Part shown: piece after piece, positions 1 through 7,615 of the stretch | How positions within the stretch are numbered: the stretch's first letter is position 1 | Layout: each line of letters opens with the position of its first letter | Assembly: GCA_945879115.1 (NCBI GenBank) | Contig: CAMDUR010000014.1 | Coordinates: 1 to 47,263 of the forward strand | DNA: 47,263 bases | Direction of reading: 5' to 3' | Origin: Polynucleobacter meluiroseus | GTDB taxonomy: Bacteria; Pseudomonadota; Gammaproteobacteria; Burkholderiales; Burkholderiaceae | The notes under the pieces: model-generated | What the model saw: the letters and a program-made list of their open reading frames with translations, nothing else | The model's database searches: none | What the model was told of the DNA's origin: nothing | Program-made: the position numbers and the translations under genes

Positions 1-111
1 GTTGATCAAATCACCGATTTACAAAATAAAGTCGATGAGATCGAAGCCACTGTTGATTCTGCCCTGAAACTTCTTTCCCTGCCTGGTGCGCCAAGGCCAA
101 TAGTTCTTTGA
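1..111 (+). CDS. zapA: Cell division protein ZapA, C-terminal end (partial)
   Basis: An open frame enters from the left edge and stops with TGA at 109-111, giving a 36-residue C-terminal fragment. It is a heptad-like acidic helix (DLQNKVDEIEATVDSALKLL) followed by a short Pro-rich tail. Length, position and charge pattern resemble the C-terminal coiled coil of ZapA, the FtsZ-ring-associated protein whose dimers pair through that helix. The main support is context: a 6S RNA starts at its 3' end, and zapA-ssrS is a conserved neighbourhood in proteobacteria. Without the N-terminal FtsZ-binding domain the identification rests on synteny plus the coiled coil. Another small coiled-coil protein remains possible. 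Confidence 0.55.
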   Translation, partial: VDQITDLQNKVDEIEATVDSALKLLSLPGAPRPIVL

Positions 112-289
112 ACCGATGCGCAAGCATCTGGTGTGGGCCATATGGTGTGGGCGTGAGCGCCTCGTAATTCATAGGGCATGACTTCGGGTCATGTTCTCCC
201 TGAAAAGCTTGGTGCACCCGAAGCACTATTGCCATGCCGCCTTGAATCTTTTGGGTTCAGGATGACGGCCTAGCGGCCAAGGTGGGGAA
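75..289 (+). ncRNA. ssrS: 6S RNA (RNA polymerase sigma70-holoenzyme regulator)
   Basis: This region folds like 6S RNA. The closing stem pairs TTCCCTGCC (75-83) with GGTGGGGAA (281-289), nine pairs including GU. It continues with TGG/CCA (84-86/277-279) and AGGCC/GGCCT (94-98/267-271). The 3' strand carries the typical small hairpin CTTGAATC...GGTTCAGG (eight pairs, about 240-261), followed by ACGGCCT.GCGGCC, much like the 3' half of E. coli 6S. The middle has a hairpin with CATGAC/GTCATG arms around a TTCGG loop (178-194). 6S RNA mimics an open promoter and sequesters RNA polymerase in stationary phase. About 215 nt is slightly long for the family, so the true 5' end may lie further in. As drawn, it overlaps the zapA stop codon. 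Confidence 0.8.
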
Positions 290-313
290 TCTATCAAATC
301 TAAGGAGATACTT

Positions 314-625
314 GTGCTAGTTAAATACTTTTTTAAAGCTCAAACAGTTCTCGCCATTCTTTTAATTAGCTCTTCAGTAAATTCTGCGGATTTACTGAAT
401 GGAAAAACCTTGCATCAAGCTAAATGCTATCAATGTCATGCTGAAAAATCAGGACTTGGTAACGGTGATGTTATTTATACGCGTCTGGATCGAAAAGCTA
501 AAGATTTGGTGGGTGTGAAAAGAATGATCTCGATGTGCAATACTGAACTTCGACTAGATCTTTTCCCTGAAGATGAAGTAGACCTTCTCGCATACATTAA
601 TCAACAATTTTATAAATATCAATAA
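314..625 (+). CDS. Small periplasmic monohaem c-type cytochrome
   Basis: A 103-residue exported cytochrome c with a GTG start, set by an AAGGAG ribosome site at 302-307. Residues 1-24 form a signal peptide (charged start, hydrophobic core, cleavage near NSA/D). The single haem site is CYQCH at 38-42. The C-terminal part (MISMCNTEL...FPEDEVDLLAYINQQFYKY) fits a group of small betaproteobacterial cytochromes that end in a C-x(n)-FPEDE-YLN-YY pattern. Met71 or Met74 is the likely distal haem ligand. It should carry electrons in the periplasm, but the partner is not visible. The TSUP permease gene begins 12 bases downstream and is probably co-transcribed. Confidence 0.8.
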   Translation: MLVKYFFKAQTVLAILLISSSVNSADLLNGKTLHQAKCYQCHAEKSGLGNGDVIYTRLDRKAKDLVGVKRMISMCNTELRLDLFPEDEVDLLAYINQQFYKYQ

Positions 626-637
626 ATAGACCTCTTA

Positions 638-1447
638 ATGACCCTCATACAAATATTTGCCCTTATTGCCCTTGGAAGTTTTACAGGTTTTAGCGCCGGC
701 TTACTAGGGATTGGTGGTGGCATGATGATGGTCCCATTTTTAACATTCTTATTTTCAATCTATGGCTTCCCTGCGGAAAGCATTGTTCATATCGCCATTG
801 CGACATCGATGTCGACGATTCTATTTACCTCCTTATCATCTGTAAGGGCTCACCATAAACGTGGCGCAGTTCGCTGGGATATTGTGATGGTTCTTGCCCC
901 AGGAATACTACTGGGCGGATTAATTGGGGGAGGTAAATTATTTGCACTACTTAAAACCTCTTGGCTTTCTTTAATTTTTGCTAGTTTTGTCGGCTTCTCC
1001 GCCTACCAAATGCTACTCAATAAAAAGCCTCTACCAAGCAGAACCCTTCCTAGTAAACCAGGCATGTTTGGTTTTGGGGCAGTGATTGGATTTTTATCGA
1101 GCCTTGTAGGTGCTGGTGGGGGCTTTGTTTCAGTGCCTTTCATGCTGTGGTGTAACGTCGCTATGCATAACGCAGTAGCAACATCTGCAGCACTTGGCTT
1201 TCCAATTGCTGTTGCTAGCGTCCTTGGCTATGTTTATAGCGGATACGGTAATCCTTTATTGCCAACTGGATCATTCGGATACATTTATCTGCCAGCACTT
1301 GCTTGCCTAGCAATTGCAAGTGTCATCACCGCACCATTAGGAGCAAAAGTTGCGCATCAACTGAATGTTGGACAACTCAAGAAAGTATTTGCTGGTGTTT
1401 TAATCTGTTTGTCAGGCTATATGTTTTATAAAGGTTTAACTAGTTAG
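638..1447 (+). CDS. TSUP (TauE/SafE) family anion permease
   Basis: A 269-residue inner-membrane protein of the TSUP family, whose members move sulfite, sulfoacetate, thiosulfate or related organic anions. Its two homologous halves each carry the family's glycine-rich motif: GLLGIGGGMMMVPF at 21-34 and GAGGGFVSVPF at 158-168. About eight hydrophobic segments are visible. The substrate cannot be read from sequence. Co-orientation with the small cytochrome c and a location between 6S RNA and the malonate cluster do not settle it. A bidirectional terminator follows at once. Confidence 0.85.
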   Translation: MTLIQIFALIALGSFTGFSAGLLGIGGGMMMVPFLTFLFSIYGFPAESIVHIAIATSMSTILFTSLSSVRAHHKRGAVRWDIVMVLAPGILLGGLIGGGKLFALLKTSWLSLIFASFVGFSAYQMLLNKKPLPSRTLPSKPGMFGFGAVIGFLSSLVGAGGGFVSVPFMLWCNVAMHNAVATSAALGFPIAVASVLGYVYSGYGNPLLPTGSFGYIYLPALACLAIASVITAPLGAKVAHQLNVGQLKKVFAGVLICLSGYMFYKGLTS

Positions 1448-1468
1448 ATAAGTAGTGCTTAAGAAAAG

Positions 1469-1501
1469 AAAAAAGCCCTATGTCAACATAGGGCTTTTTT
1501 T
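1469..1501. terminator. Bidirectional rho-independent terminator
   Basis: Arms AAAAGCCCTATG (1471-1482) and CATAGGGCTTTT pair around a TCAA loop. A T-run follows on the plus strand and an A-rich run precedes it, so it can end both the TSUP transcript (plus) and the malonate operon ending with the CoA ligase (minus). Confidence 0.9.
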
Positions 1502-1542
1502 CGAGTGGCTCAATGAGTCAGGCACCACAGATTATTTGAATG

Positions 1543-3066
1543 CTAGGTGCAATAGGTTTCTCGCAAAATATTCTTTTGTACCTTACCCATGGCATTTCTT
1601 GGTAGTTCAGAAACAATCACAATAAGCTTTGGTACTTTAAAGTTAGCGATCTTACCTTTTAAGTTAGCGATCATTGAGTCAGCATTGAGTGAATGCCCTG
1701 ATTTAGCAACTACAACCGCCATGACAGCTTCACCAAAGTCAGGATGAGGAATACCAATAACAGCACTCTCATCAACTCCAGGCATATCATCAATAAAACT
1801 TTCAATTTCTTTTGGATAAACGTTATATCCACCAGAAATAATTAAATCTTTACTTCTTCCTACGATACATAGGTACTCTTTTGGTACCTTACCACCGCTT
1901 GTTTCGCCTCCCCAGCGACCTACATCACCCGTTTTAAACCAACCATCCTTGGTGAACTCTTCTTTGGTCTTCTCTGGCATGCGCCAGTAACCTTGAAAAA
2001 TATTAGGTCCTTTAACTTCAACATTACCAATTTCATTAACGCCACAAAGTTTTCCATTTTCTTTGATGACACGAACTTTTGTCTTAGGAAGTGGTAAACC
2101 GACTGATCCTCCGATACGGCGACCCTCATAAGGGTTGGATGTCAACATGGCAGTCTCACTCATGCCATAGCGCTCTAGAATTGTGTACCCAGTGCGCTCT
2201 TTGAATGAATTAAATGTTTCTGTGAGGAGTGGCGCAGACCCTGAGATAAATAAACGCATGTTCTTAACCGTGTTTTTCGTAAAGCTTGAATCCAATAATA
2301 GACGCACATAAAAAGTTGGGACACCCATCATGATGGTTGAGCGCGGCATATGTTTGATAAGCTCTTTGGTATCCAAACGCGGCAACCAAATCATCTTGCT
2401 ACCATTAAGAAGTGCTCCGTGCGAAGCAACGAATAAACCATGCACATGGAAAATAGGCAAAGCATGTAAAAGAACATCTCCCTTTTTCCAGGCCCAGAAT
2501 TTTTTCAGTACCTTGGCATTGCTACCCAAGTTAGCGTGACTCAACATCGCACCCTTGCTACGACCAGTAGTACCAGATGTATAGAGTATTGCAGCCAAGT
2601 CATCATCTGAACGCTTGACTGTTTTTCCTTTGCTAAGATGCGGGACCGCTTTCTCAAGCAAAGTACCAGATCTGTCATCACCCAAGGTGAAAACATGTTT
2701 TGTTCCCGATTTCTTAGCAACTTGAGAAACCCAAGAATAATTTTTAGGGCTACAAACAACAACCGCAGGCTCTGCATTACCAACAAAATATTCCATCTCA
2801 GCGGCTTGATAAGCCGTGTTAAGAGGCAGATATACCAAACCCGCTTTAAGTGTTGCTAAATATAAAAATAATGCTTCCGGGGACTTTTCAACTTGAACCG
2901 CCACTCTTGACCCCTGAGGTAAATCAAGTGCTAACAATAAGTTAGCCATTTTAGAAGTAGCTCCTTCTAAATCTTCCCAGCTGTAATACAACCCATCATG
3001 TGTTTCGATGGCACAAGCGGACTTATCTTTTGGAAAGCCACTTTCTAATAATGCATATAAATTCAT
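1543..3066 (-). CDS. matB: Malonyl-CoA synthetase (malonate--CoA ligase)
   Basis: A 507-residue ANL-superfamily acyl-CoA ligase that adenylates malonate and transfers it to CoA. Visible motifs are the phosphate loop YTSGTTGRSKGAMLSH (162-177), ERYGMSET (299-305), an RRIGGSVG element (316-323), GWFKTGDVG and the C-terminal catalytic lysine in NAMGKVQK (K495). Size and motifs match MatB. The assignment to malonate is strengthened by the malonyl-CoA decarboxylase and GntR regulator genes upstream on the same strand. A GAGGT ribosome site sits just before the ATG. It is the last gene of the cluster and is preceded by a strong intercistronic hairpin. Confidence 0.9.
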   Translation of the reverse strand: MNLYALLESGFPKDKSACAIETHDGLYYSWEDLEGATSKMANLLLALDLPQGSRVAVQVEKSPEALFLYLATLKAGLVYLPLNTAYQAAEMEYFVGNAEPAVVVCSPKNYSWVSQVAKKSGTKHVFTLGDDRSGTLLEKAVPHLSKGKTVKRSDDDLAAILYTSGTTGRSKGAMLSHANLGSNAKVLKKFWAWKKGDVLLHALPIFHVHGLFVASHGALLNGSKMIWLPRLDTKELIKHMPRSTIMMGVPTFYVRLLLDSSFTKNTVKNMRLFISGSAPLLTETFNSFKERTGYTILERYGMSETAMLTSNPYEGRRIGGSVGLPLPKTKVRVIKENGKLCGVNEIGNVEVKGPNIFQGYWRMPEKTKEEFTKDGWFKTGDVGRWGGETSGGKVPKEYLCIVGRSKDLIISGGYNVYPKEIESFIDDMPGVDESAVIGIPHPDFGEAVMAVVVAKSGHSLNADSMIANLKGKIANFKVPKLIVIVSELPRNAMGKVQKNILRETYCT

Positions 3067-3080
3067 ATCAACCTCAAATA

Positions 3081-3106
3081 TTAACTAGGGGCGCACCCCT
3101 AGTTAA
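3081..3106 (-). promoter_or_regulatory. Strong intercistronic RNA hairpin between the Bug-receptor gene and matB
   Basis: TTAACTAGGGG (3081-3091) and CCCCTAGTTAA (3096-3106) form a perfect 11-bp stem with a four-base loop. On the minus strand there is no following U-run, so a simple terminator is unlikely. The position just 3' of a binding-protein gene suggests mRNA 3'-end protection or differential expression, as known for other binding-protein operons (inference). Confidence 0.75.
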
Positions 3107-3166
3107 CTTATACATTCAAAAACTCATTCAATGTCTCAATAAGTCGATTAAAAAGTTTTTAGCTCA

Positions 3167-4159
3167 TTAATCCATTTTGGCGCCGGAGGCTTTTGCTACT
3201 TCTGCCCAACGCTTGATCTCAGCAGTTACAAACTTACCGTATGCATCACCTGTTAAGTTTGGCGTCTCAGAGCCATTGTTTGTCCATGTCTGTCTTAATT
3301 CTGGACTATTCAATGCCTTGGTAACTTCTGCAATCATCTTGTCAACTACTGGCTTTGGTGTTCCTTTAGGAGCCCATAAACCATACCAAGTACTGACGTT
3401 ATATCCTGGCACACCAGCTTCAGCAGCAGTTGGTACATCAGGGAAAGCTGCAGAACGTTTGTTTGATGCCACTGCCAAGGCTTTAATACGTCCGCCTTTG
3501 ATATGTTGCGCTGATGAACCCAATCCATCAAACATTAAATCCACTTGACCAGCAATCAGATCAGACAAAGCAGGACCTGCGCCACGGTAAGGAATATGCG
3601 TAATAAATGTTTTAGTTTGCATCTTGAAAAGTTCACCAGCTAAGTGATGAGAACTTCCATTACCAGCACTGCCGTAGTTCAATTTTGCTGGATTCTTTTT
3701 AGCATAATCTATCAAACCTTTTAAATCAGTAACGGGTACTTTTTGAGGATTAATAACGATTACCTGAGGTGGCGATGCCACCAACATCACTGGCTCAAAA
3801 CTTTTTTCAATATCGTAATCAAGTTTTGGATACATTGTTGGGGCAATTGCATGGTGTGCACCACCCATCAAAAATGTGTAACCATCTGGCGCAGCTTTAG
3901 AAGCGACACCGGCACCCAATGTTCCACCTGCACCACCGCGGTTATCAATAATAATTTGCTTGCCCATCTGCTTGGTCATGTGGGCTGATAGCGGTCTTGC
4001 AAAAGCATCCGTTCCACCACCCGCAGGGAATGGCACGACTAGCGTAATCGGCTTACTTGGCCAATTTGGGTCAGCTAAGCTTGCTCCCGAATGAGCTGCT
4101 AAGCCCAAAGTCATAGTTACTGCGCTGATCATACTCACTACATTGACTGGTTTTTTCAT
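3167..4159 (-). CDS. Bug/TctC-family periplasmic substrate-binding protein, probably for malonate
   Basis: A 330-residue tripartite tricarboxylate receptor (Bug family). A signal peptide covers residues 1-29 (cleavage near SLA/DPNWP) and is followed by the family opening WPSKPITLVVPFPAGGGTDAFAR. Further family features are IDNRGGAGGTLGA, NYGSAGNGSSHHLAGELF and PYRGAGPALSDLIAGQVD. It binds a small organic acid in the periplasm. Its place between malonyl-CoA decarboxylase and matB suggests malonate (inference). No tctA/tctB membrane genes lie beside it, so it is an orphan receptor here. This is common in Burkholderiales, where Bug proteins greatly outnumber permeases. A GAGGAG ribosome site precedes the ATG. 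Confidence 0.9.
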   Translation of the reverse strand: MKKPVNVVSMISAVTMTLGLAAHSGASLADPNWPSKPITLVVPFPAGGGTDAFARPLSAHMTKQMGKQIIIDNRGGAGGTLGAGVASKAAPDGYTFLMGGAHHAIAPTMYPKLDYDIEKSFEPVMLVASPPQVIVINPQKVPVTDLKGLIDYAKKNPAKLNYGSAGNGSSHHLAGELFKMQTKTFITHIPYRGAGPALSDLIAGQVDLMFDGLGSSAQHIKGGRIKALAVASNKRSAAFPDVPTAAEAGVPGYNVSTWYGLWAPKGTPKPVVDKMIAEVTKALNSPELRQTWTNNGSETPNLTGDAYGKFVTAEIKRWAEVAKASGAKMD

Positions 4160-4208
4160 TTCTTATCTCCTCGAACTCCAGTTAAATTAATTTAAAAAAA
4201 TTTAATCT

Positions 4209-5495
4209 TTAAACCAGTTGAGAAACTGATCTTGAATAAATAATTTCACCATTCACAAAACGTTCGTGGTTATCTTCCACGTTATCTAAGTCATATAGGT
4301 AATTCACCATCAAACCTGCTGATTGTTTGATACCTTTTTTTGACAAGTCTCCCGCCCAGTTAATTCTGTGTAACTTAGCGCCATTACCTAAATGGAATTT
4401 AGCAACAGAATTACCCCCTCTTTTTGATGACTGCGTCATCAAATAAAAAGCACATAAGCTCATAAGTGCTTCTTTTTCTTTCAGCGAAGCAGCATCGGGA
4501 TGCCACCCAGCTTGCAATCGGTCATGCCATGACTTTTCTTGCAAATTAAACACTTTAATTGAATCTTGATATTTCTCAAACATTCCAGGCTTGATATCGT
4601 CAGGACTAAGATCCTGATTATTTGCCAACCATTCTGTAAATCCAGATATGGGAGAAATAGTACAAAATGTTTTTAATGATGGGAATTCTTTTTTTAAGCT
4701 TTCCGCAACACGTTTGATTAAGAAGTTACCCAACGACACGCCACGAAGGCCAGGCTGGCAATTACTGATGGAATAAAAAATGGCACATTTGTAATGGCTT
4801 GGATCAATCACAGCCGATTTTTTATCTACTAGTGGTGCAATTGTCGCTGGAATCTCTGGCAATAGAGCGACTTCCACAAAGATCAATGGCTCGTCAGAGA
4901 GTTGTGGATGAAAGAAAGAGAAACAGCGACGATCAGGCTGTAAGCGACGTCGCAAATCATCCCATCCATCAATTTCATGAACGGCTTCGTGTTGGATAAT
5001 CTTTTCTAAAATATGAGCCGGGGACTTCCAGTCAACCTGATGCATTTTTAAGAAGCCTGGATTGAACCAAGATGTCAGTAGATGCTGTATATCTGCATCT
5101 ACTGCTTTTAGTTCTGGCTTTTTAATCAACAGTTTTAGTAGATGATGTCGCATATTGATAATCATGCTTGTGCCGCTAGGTGCACGGTTCAAGCGACGCA
5201 ATAGCTCCTGACGTGGTGATTCAGCAACCTTCATTAACCAAATTAAATTATCAGCATTTGGTTTTCCGGCATACATTTGAGCCGCACTCAGTACATCGGG
5301 TCCACTAGGATTTAATTTTTCAGATAAGTAATGGAAATATTGAGCTATTTGATCCTCTTCAAGCGTATTAAAGTTCTCAATTAAATCACTTGCCATACTT
5401 GCAGAATTGGATTCACCGCGCTCAGAAAGCAATCGTTTGGTAGCGTTGACGGTTTTAGTGTAATGCCTAGTCTTGAGTAATTTATCTAAAATCAT
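4209..5495 (-). CDS. matA: Malonyl-CoA decarboxylase
   Basis: A 428-residue enzyme converting malonyl-CoA to acetyl-CoA and CO2. The N-terminal helical domain (about 1-150) is followed by the acetyltransferase-like catalytic domain. That domain contains AIFYSISNCQPGLRGVSLGNFLIKRV (238-263), SPISGF with the probable catalytic Ser281, and FHLGNGAKLHRINW with catalytic His368, then GLMVNYLYDL. This domain order and both catalytic motifs match MCD of other bacteria and of animals. The start overlaps the stop of the GntR regulator by four bases (ATGA), showing translational coupling. With matB downstream it completes malonate to acetyl-CoA. Confidence 0.92.
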   Translation of the reverse strand: MILDKLLKTRHYTKTVNATKRLLSERGESNSASMASDLIENFNTLEEDQIAQYFHYLSEKLNPSGPDVLSAAQMYAGKPNADNLIWLMKVAESPRQELLRRLNRAPSGTSMIINMRHHLLKLLIKKPELKAVDADIQHLLTSWFNPGFLKMHQVDWKSPAHILEKIIQHEAVHEIDGWDDLRRRLQPDRRCFSFFHPQLSDEPLIFVEVALLPEIPATIAPLVDKKSAVIDPSHYKCAIFYSISNCQPGLRGVSLGNFLIKRVAESLKKEFPSLKTFCTISPISGFTEWLANNQDLSPDDIKPGMFEKYQDSIKVFNLQEKSWHDRLQAGWHPDAASLKEKEALMSLCAFYLMTQSSKRGGNSVAKFHLGNGAKLHRINWAGDLSKKGIKQSAGLMVNYLYDLDNVEDNHERFVNGEIIYSRSVSQLV

Positions 5496-6196
5496 GCTGC
5501 TAGCATTTCTGACGTCTGAAGAAGTTTTAATACTTCACGCTGCCTTAAAATATGTGTTTTCATCAATCTCTCGGCCTCGACAGCATCTCTAGACTTCAAT
5601 GCCTCAAAAATAGATAGATGCTCTTGGCAAGACTCTTCGATACGGCCTTTGTGATGCAGACTACGATGCCTTGAAAGGTTAAGGATTCGACGCAAATCAG
5701 TAACCATATTGGTTAACCACTCATTACCAGCCAAGCTTTGTATAGCCTCATGTATTTTTCGGTTGGTCATGAAGTAGTCATCTATATTTTTCTCAGCTGC
5801 ATGCTTTTTTAAGTTTTCATGCATTGATTCAAGTGACTTGATTTCTTTAAGATTCGCTTTTTGTGCAGCCTCATAGGCACAACGCCCCTCTAAGATAGCC
5901 ATTAGAGGAAAGATATCATTGAGATCGTTGTCAGTTAATTCAGTGACGTAGCATCCCTTGCGTGGCTCAATTCTGAGAATTCCCTCTGAAGCCAAAATAC
6001 GGATGGCCTCCCTAAAAGGAGTTCTTGATACGCCTAACTCTTCAGAAAGTTTTTGTTCATCAATCCATGAGCCTGGCTTTAAAACTCCGCCCGCCACCAT
6101 TGAACGTAAACGCTCAGTGACTTCTACATAAAGGGCTGTTTTAACTATCTTGGGTATCATTCCACCAATGTATTTTGTATACATTTTTGAATACAT
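5492..6196 (-). CDS. matR: GntR-family (FCD) regulator of the malonate cluster
   Basis: A 234-residue regulator. The N-terminal winged helix (about 20-85) contains LKPGSWIDEQKLSEELGVSRTPFREAIRIL. The all-helical FCD effector domain (about 95-225) has the expected histidine-bearing helices (NRKIHEAI, QEHLSIFEAL, THILRQR), which usually bind a metal and a small acid. It is first in the operon and overlaps the decarboxylase start by four bases, as in known matR-matABC loci. Its ligand is probably malonate or malonyl-CoA (inference). The start is uncertain: Met13 (MIPKIVKT) would also be normal for the family, and the first ATG lies inside a palindrome likely to be its operator. Confidence 0.85.
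   Translation of the reverse strand: MYSKMYTKYIGGMIPKIVKTALYVEVTERLRSMVAGGVLKPGSWIDEQKLSEELGVSRTPFREAIRILASEGILRIEPRKGCYVTELTDNDLNDIFPLMAILEGRCAYEAAQKANLKEIKSLESMHENLKKHAAEKNIDDYFMTNRKIHEAIQSLAGNEWLTNMVTDLRRILNLSRHRSLHHKGRIEESCQEHLSIFEALKSRDAVEAERLMKTHILRQREVLKLLQTSEMLAA
6168..6196. promoter_or_regulatory. Palindromic putative MatR operator over the matR start
   Basis: ATGTATT (6168-6174) and AATACAT (6190-6196) are exact inverted repeats. Between them lies TTGTATACAT with a GTATAC core (6177-6182). FCD-type GntR regulators bind short palindromes of the TNGTNNNACNA type, so this is a good autoregulatory operator candidate. It covers the annotated ATG (complement of 6194-6196). Confidence 0.5.
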
Positions 6197-6277
6197 AGGT
6201 GCTAACCCTTAAAAAGGGAAAGTACCTAGCAATCTGGTTGTTAATTAGGATTGTTTATCGAGGGTTACTAAGATGTA

Positions 6278-7063
6278 TTACTTAGTTCTTCTAAAAATAA
6301 GATAAGTGCCCAAAAATATCATTGGCAAAGATAACCATTGACCCATAGACAAACCAAGACTCAATAATCCCAAGAAACTATCTGGTTCTCGAGCAAACTC
6401 AGCTAAAAATCTAAATAAGCCATAGCCTAATAAGAAAATGCCTGAGATTTGACCCAAGCTTCTTTTCTTGGAGGCATACCACCAAAGAATGATGCCTAAA
6501 CAAACACCCTCACCCATCAGTTGATACAACTGAGAAGGGTGTCTTGCTAATAAATCACCGGCTTGAGGAAAAATCATGGCCCAAGGTAAATCCGTTGGAC
6601 GACCCCATAGCTCACCATTGATAAAGTTACCAAAACGCCCAAATGCCAAACCAAAAGGCACTAAGGGAGCAATCAAGTCAGTGACTTCAAAAAAAGTTCT
6701 TTTATTTTTTTTACCAAACCAAAGCATGGCTACTAGAACACCTATAAAGCCACCATGGAAAGACATACCACCCTCCCACACTCTTAAAACGTCGAGAGGA
6801 TTAGCTAGGTAATGTCCTGGCATATAAAAAACGATATAACCAAGGCGGCCGCCAAGAATGACGCCAACAACACCTGCAAATAACAAATCCTCGATATCTT
6901 TAAAGCTCCATCCCTCTTGCTGAATTGATACCTGCTTTAAACGCAAGTGACCCAATAAAAGAAACTGACCAAAAGCCATCAAATACATCAGGCCATACCA
7001 ATGAATGTCTAAAGGTCCTAGGCTAATTGCGATCGGATCAAATTGTGGATGGTTAATAGCCAT
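6278..7063 (-). CDS. lgt: Prolipoprotein diacylglyceryl transferase
   Basis: A 261-residue inner-membrane enzyme that moves diacylglycerol from phosphatidylglycerol onto the lipobox cysteine of prelipoproteins. The Lgt signature [14 protein letters not shown] spans 142-155, and His103 in SFHGG and Arg143 match essential E. coli positions. About seven hydrophobic segments fit the known topology. Its last base is 81 bases upstream of matR on the same strand, so read-through into the malonate operon is possible. Confidence 0.95.
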   Translation of the reverse strand: MAINHPQFDPIAISLGPLDIHWYGLMYLMAFGQFLLLGHLRLKQVSIQQEGWSFKDIEDLLFAGVVGVILGGRLGYIVFYMPGHYLANPLDVLRVWEGGMSFHGGFIGVLVAMLWFGKKNKRTFFEVTDLIAPLVPFGLAFGRFGNFINGELWGRPTDLPWAMIFPQAGDLLARHPSQLYQLMGEGVCLGIILWWYASKKRSLGQISGIFLLGYGLFRFLAEFAREPDSFLGLLSLGLSMGQWLSLPMIFLGTYLIFRRTK

Positions 7064-7103
7064 TAATCGTTCATTTATTTTTTAATTGATGAGTTGTTAT
7101 TAA

Positions 7104-7568
7104 CTACTGACCAGCTTGATCAAAGTTATGTAAATCGTGCCCTTGCTCCCGATAAGCTTTATAGCGATCTCGTCCAGCTTGGCGATCCGCCTCATCTGTT
7201 GAGACAATTTCTACAATCCTTGGAAATCTTGCAGCTAAATTTTCAACTGATTGAGGTAAGTCCCTACCCACATGAATCAGTACGTCACCATGCGGTAAGT
7301 AATCTAATTCATTAGCCTCAAAACTTTCAACAAAGATAACTGGCGTCTCAGATGCAAAGTCATCGGCGCCCCAAGCGTGAGGCAAAAAGTCCACAGCTGT
7401 AAAAGTCCATAACTGTTCATCTAGTTGCTTAAGAAACTCTTTAGGGCCCACCACCACAATATTTCTGATGGGCAAGTCCTCGCGATGACTGGCCATGATT
7501 TTTCTAATCAAGCGGCAACTATAAAGTGGCTTATTGTTCACTTGACTGTGGAAATCAATTCTGGCCAT
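7104..7568 (-). CDS. holC: DNA polymerase III chi subunit
   Basis: A 154-residue protein matching HolC, the clamp-loader accessory subunit that links the holoenzyme to SSB. It opens with MARIDFHSQVNNKPLYSCRLIRKIM and has the chi pattern of a conserved Trp/Phe cluster (LWTFTAVDFLPHAWG), then PVIFVES and DVLIHVGRDLP. The gene order pepA-holC is conserved in many proteobacteria and supports the call. It lies 47 bases after pepA on the same strand. Confidence 0.88.
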   Translation of the reverse strand: MARIDFHSQVNNKPLYSCRLIRKIMASHREDLPIRNIVVVGPKEFLKQLDEQLWTFTAVDFLPHAWGADDFASETPVIFVESFEANELDYLPHGDVLIHVGRDLPQSVENLAARFPRIVEIVSTDEADRQAGRDRYKAYREQGHDLHNFDQAGQ

Positions 7569-7615
7569 GTACGTTAGATTCCTTTGTTATTGAAAAAGTA
7601 ACTAAGTTCAGCTCG

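Noticed and set aside
11..235. 74-codon open frame on the minus strand at the left edge
   Set aside because: It runs antisense to the zapA end and the 6S RNA, resembles no family I recognise, and its base pattern is explained by the RNA fold.
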